DNA from: Cyanobacteriota bacterium
GTDB taxonomy: Bacteria; Cyanobacteriota; Cyanobacteriia; Leptolyngbyales; Leptolyngbyaceae
Direction: 5' to 3'
DNA: 6,692 bases
Assembly (NCBI GenBank): GCA_027482985.1
Contig: JAIXVO010000641.1
Coordinates: forward strand, 1 to 6,692
Part shown: positions 5,489 to 6,692 of the stretch, in pieces
Layout: every line of letters starts with the position of its first letter
How positions within the stretch are numbered: the stretch's first letter is position 1
Position numbers and translations under genes: made by a program
The notes under the pieces: generated by a model
Databases searched by the model: none
The model's input: only the letters and a program-made list of their open reading frames with translations
What the model was told of the DNA's origin: nothing

Positions 5489-5513
5489 ACAATTGGAAAA
5501 AATCTTGTAACTA
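5484..5513 (+). promoter_or_regulatory. Weak candidate promoter for the HetZ-like gene
   Basis: TTGCCA (5484-5489), then an 18-base spacer and TAACTA (5508-5513). The -35 is good and the -10 is poor. The position, 18-24 bases before the likely TTG start, would give a very short leader, so the true promoter may lie elsewhere. Confidence 0.25.
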
Positions 5514-5530
5514 TTAGGTCGTTGTGAACT

Positions 5531-6676
5531 TTGAATAGCGTAGGGGAAATCTGCCAAAGCGTGGAGTCAATCTTTCAATTTCTGTTGAGTGAACTCAAAC
5601 TCTCAACCAGCGCTTCTGAGCAGAACTGCCGGAGCGTCGCCGATCGCATTTCTAAAGAAGTGGACCGGATTTGTACCCAGAGTAACCGCATCCAGGCTTC
5701 TGGCGAATTGGAATCCTGGGCGTTAACGCTGGCCAAACATCGGCTCCAACAGTGTTTACATTACTACAAACTCGGTTCGGAACGGGGTCGGGTAGATTTA
5801 GCCGGCACTTTGAGCGCGGTCGTGTATCGCTACATCACGCCGCCCCAGGCCCAGTCTACCTATCAAGCGCGACTCCCCCTGATCGAAGACTTCCTGCAAG
5901 TGTTTTTGATTGAATCCTTTAAAGCCTTCCTGCGAGAAAACCAGTTGCCCGAAGGGTACTCGCCGCGCACCTTATTGCAATTAGCGGAATATCTGGCCTT
6001 TACCGAACGCTATGCCAAACGCCGAATTCCGTTACCGGGACATCGCACCCAGCAACTCATCATCCTGCGGGCGCAAACCTTCTCCCAGCAGCAACCGATT
6101 GAAACGCCAGTCGATATTGAGCAGGCTGCCGAAGGGCTATCGGGGGAGTCTGAAAATTCCTGGAGTGCCGCCTCGATGCAGCAAGTCCGGGAACAAATGG
6201 TGGCGCAAGAGCCAGAACCCGCCGAAGATACGCTCCGACAAACCATAATTGCGGAACTGATTGCTTATTTGGACGATCGCAAACAACCCGATTGCGCCGA
6301 TTACTTTATCCTCCGGTTGCAGGATTTGCCAGCGCATGAAATTGAAGCGTTGATGAATATTACTTCTCGCGAACGGGATTACTTACAACAGCGGTTCAAA
6401 TACCATTTGATTCGCTTTGCCCTCTCGCATCGCTGGGAATTGGTGCATCAATGGCTGGAAGCGGATCTGGAGAAAAATTTAGGGCTGACCTTGCAAGAGT
6501 GGCAAACCTTTGTGGAAGCCCTGACACCGCAGCAACAGAAATTGCTGGAATTGCAGCAGCAAAAACTCTCAGATACCGAGATTGCCCAACGATTGGGCTG
6601 CACGATCGCCCAGATGCAAAAGCAATGGTTCAAACTTCTAGAACATGCGTGGGAAATTCGCAACTATTTTTCGTAA
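5531..6676 (+). CDS. hetZ: HetZ-like putative transcriptional regulator
   Basis: A 381-residue soluble protein that I match, from memory of the family, to HetZ, a cyanobacterial regulator. In heterocyst-formers HetZ acts early in differentiation together with HetR and the HetP/PatU proteins; homologues also occur in species without heterocysts. Family-like stretches include VESIFQFLLSEL (11-22), NCRSVADRISKEVDRIC (32-48), LAFTERYAKRRIPLPG (155-170) and LIILRAQTFSQQQP (176-189). Residues about 190-232 are an acidic, probably flexible linker. Two helix-turn-helix-like regions follow, at about 263-300 and 331-375. The second reads like sigma region 4 (LSDTEIAQRLGCTIAQMQKQW), suggesting DNA binding. 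No ATG exists near the start: a stop at 5525-5527 in frame leaves TTG 5531 or GTG 5561 as the options. The family N-terminus fits either, and neither has a well-spaced ribosome-binding site. The stop codon overlaps a possible next ATG. Confidence 0.72.
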   Translation: MNSVGEICQSVESIFQFLLSELKLSTSASEQNCRSVADRISKEVDRICTQSNRIQASGELESWALTLAKHRLQQCLHYYKLGSERGRVDLAGTLSAVVYRYITPPQAQSTYQARLPLIEDFLQVFLIESFKAFLRENQLPEGYSPRTLLQLAEYLAFTERYAKRRIPLPGHRTQQLIILRAQTFSQQQPIETPVDIEQAAEGLSGESENSWSAASMQQVREQMVAQEPEPAEDTLRQTIIAELIAYLDDRKQPDCADYFILRLQDLPAHEIEALMNITSRERDYLQQRFKYHLIRFALSHRWELVHQWLEADLEKNLGLTLQEWQTFVEALTPQQQKLLELQQQKLSDTEIAQRLGCTIAQMQKQWFKLLEHAWEIRNYFS

Positions 6677-6692
6677 TGATTCAGTGTCCGGA
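6676..6692 (+). CDS. Possible start of a next gene, cut by the window edge
   Basis: The stop TAA of the HetZ-like gene (6674-6676) shares its last base with an ATG (6676-6678), giving TAATG. The frame reads M-I-Q-C-P before the sequence ends. Such overlaps are typical of translationally coupled genes, and the lack of a separate ribosome-binding site fits coupling. Five codons are not enough to identify a protein, and chance cannot be excluded. Confidence 0.35.

Noticed and set aside
5392..5530. Possible HetR or NtcA binding site upstream of the HetZ-like gene
   Set aside because: I looked for the GTA-N8-TAC pattern and for the HetR-type inverted repeat described for hetP/hetZ promoters and found neither.
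1..6692. tRNA, rRNA, insertion sequence, phage attachment site or defence system
   Set aside because: No cloverleaf, rRNA-like stretch, transposase, integrase or toxin/nuclease gene could be recognised on either strand.

Overview
The window looks like a chromosomal segment from a cyanobacterium. The octamer GCGATCGC (HIP1, the hallmark cyanobacterial palindrome) occurs at least 14 times by eye in 6.7 kb. Several of the proteins match cyanobacterial forms, and the intergenic repeats are of cyanobacterial type. A HetZ-type protein at the right end points to a filamentous or related lineage. A genus cannot be assigned from this sequence alone.

Left part (1-2887, all minus strand): an ABC exporter pair, with the ATPase gene (766-1716) upstream of an ABC-2-type permease (690 down to the window edge, truncated). 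A 346-base gene-free stretch follows, holding a G-rich quadruplex-type tract, four copies of a 7-base tandem repeat and a hairpin. Then comes tlyA (2063-2887), an rRNA 2'-O-methyltransferase with an S4 RNA-binding domain.

Middle (2888-4917): mazG (minus, 3081-3923), a nucleoside triphosphate pyrophosphohydrolase, is divergent from a GmhB-type HAD phosphatase (plus, 4046-4645) across a 122-base promoter region. This pair is bracketed by two copies, in opposite orientation, of a ~96-99 base dispersed repeat. Each copy folds as an outer GCCCTCA/TGAGGGC stem enclosing two hairpins.

Right part (4918-6692): an unrecognised 157-residue protein (minus) is divergent from a HetZ-like putative regulator (plus). 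The shared region carries a GGCAAT-N4-ATTGCC inverted repeat. The HetZ-like gene has no ATG start near its 5' end. Its stop codon overlaps a possible ATG (TAATG) of a next gene that leaves the window.

The genes do not form one pathway. They cover export, ribosome modification, nucleotide-pool cleansing, sugar-phosphate hydrolysis and a developmental-type regulator. No convincing novel multi-gene system is visible. The most distinctive items are the paired structured repeats, the GmhB-type enzyme lacking the usual zinc ligands, and the start/overlap arrangement of the HetZ-like gene.
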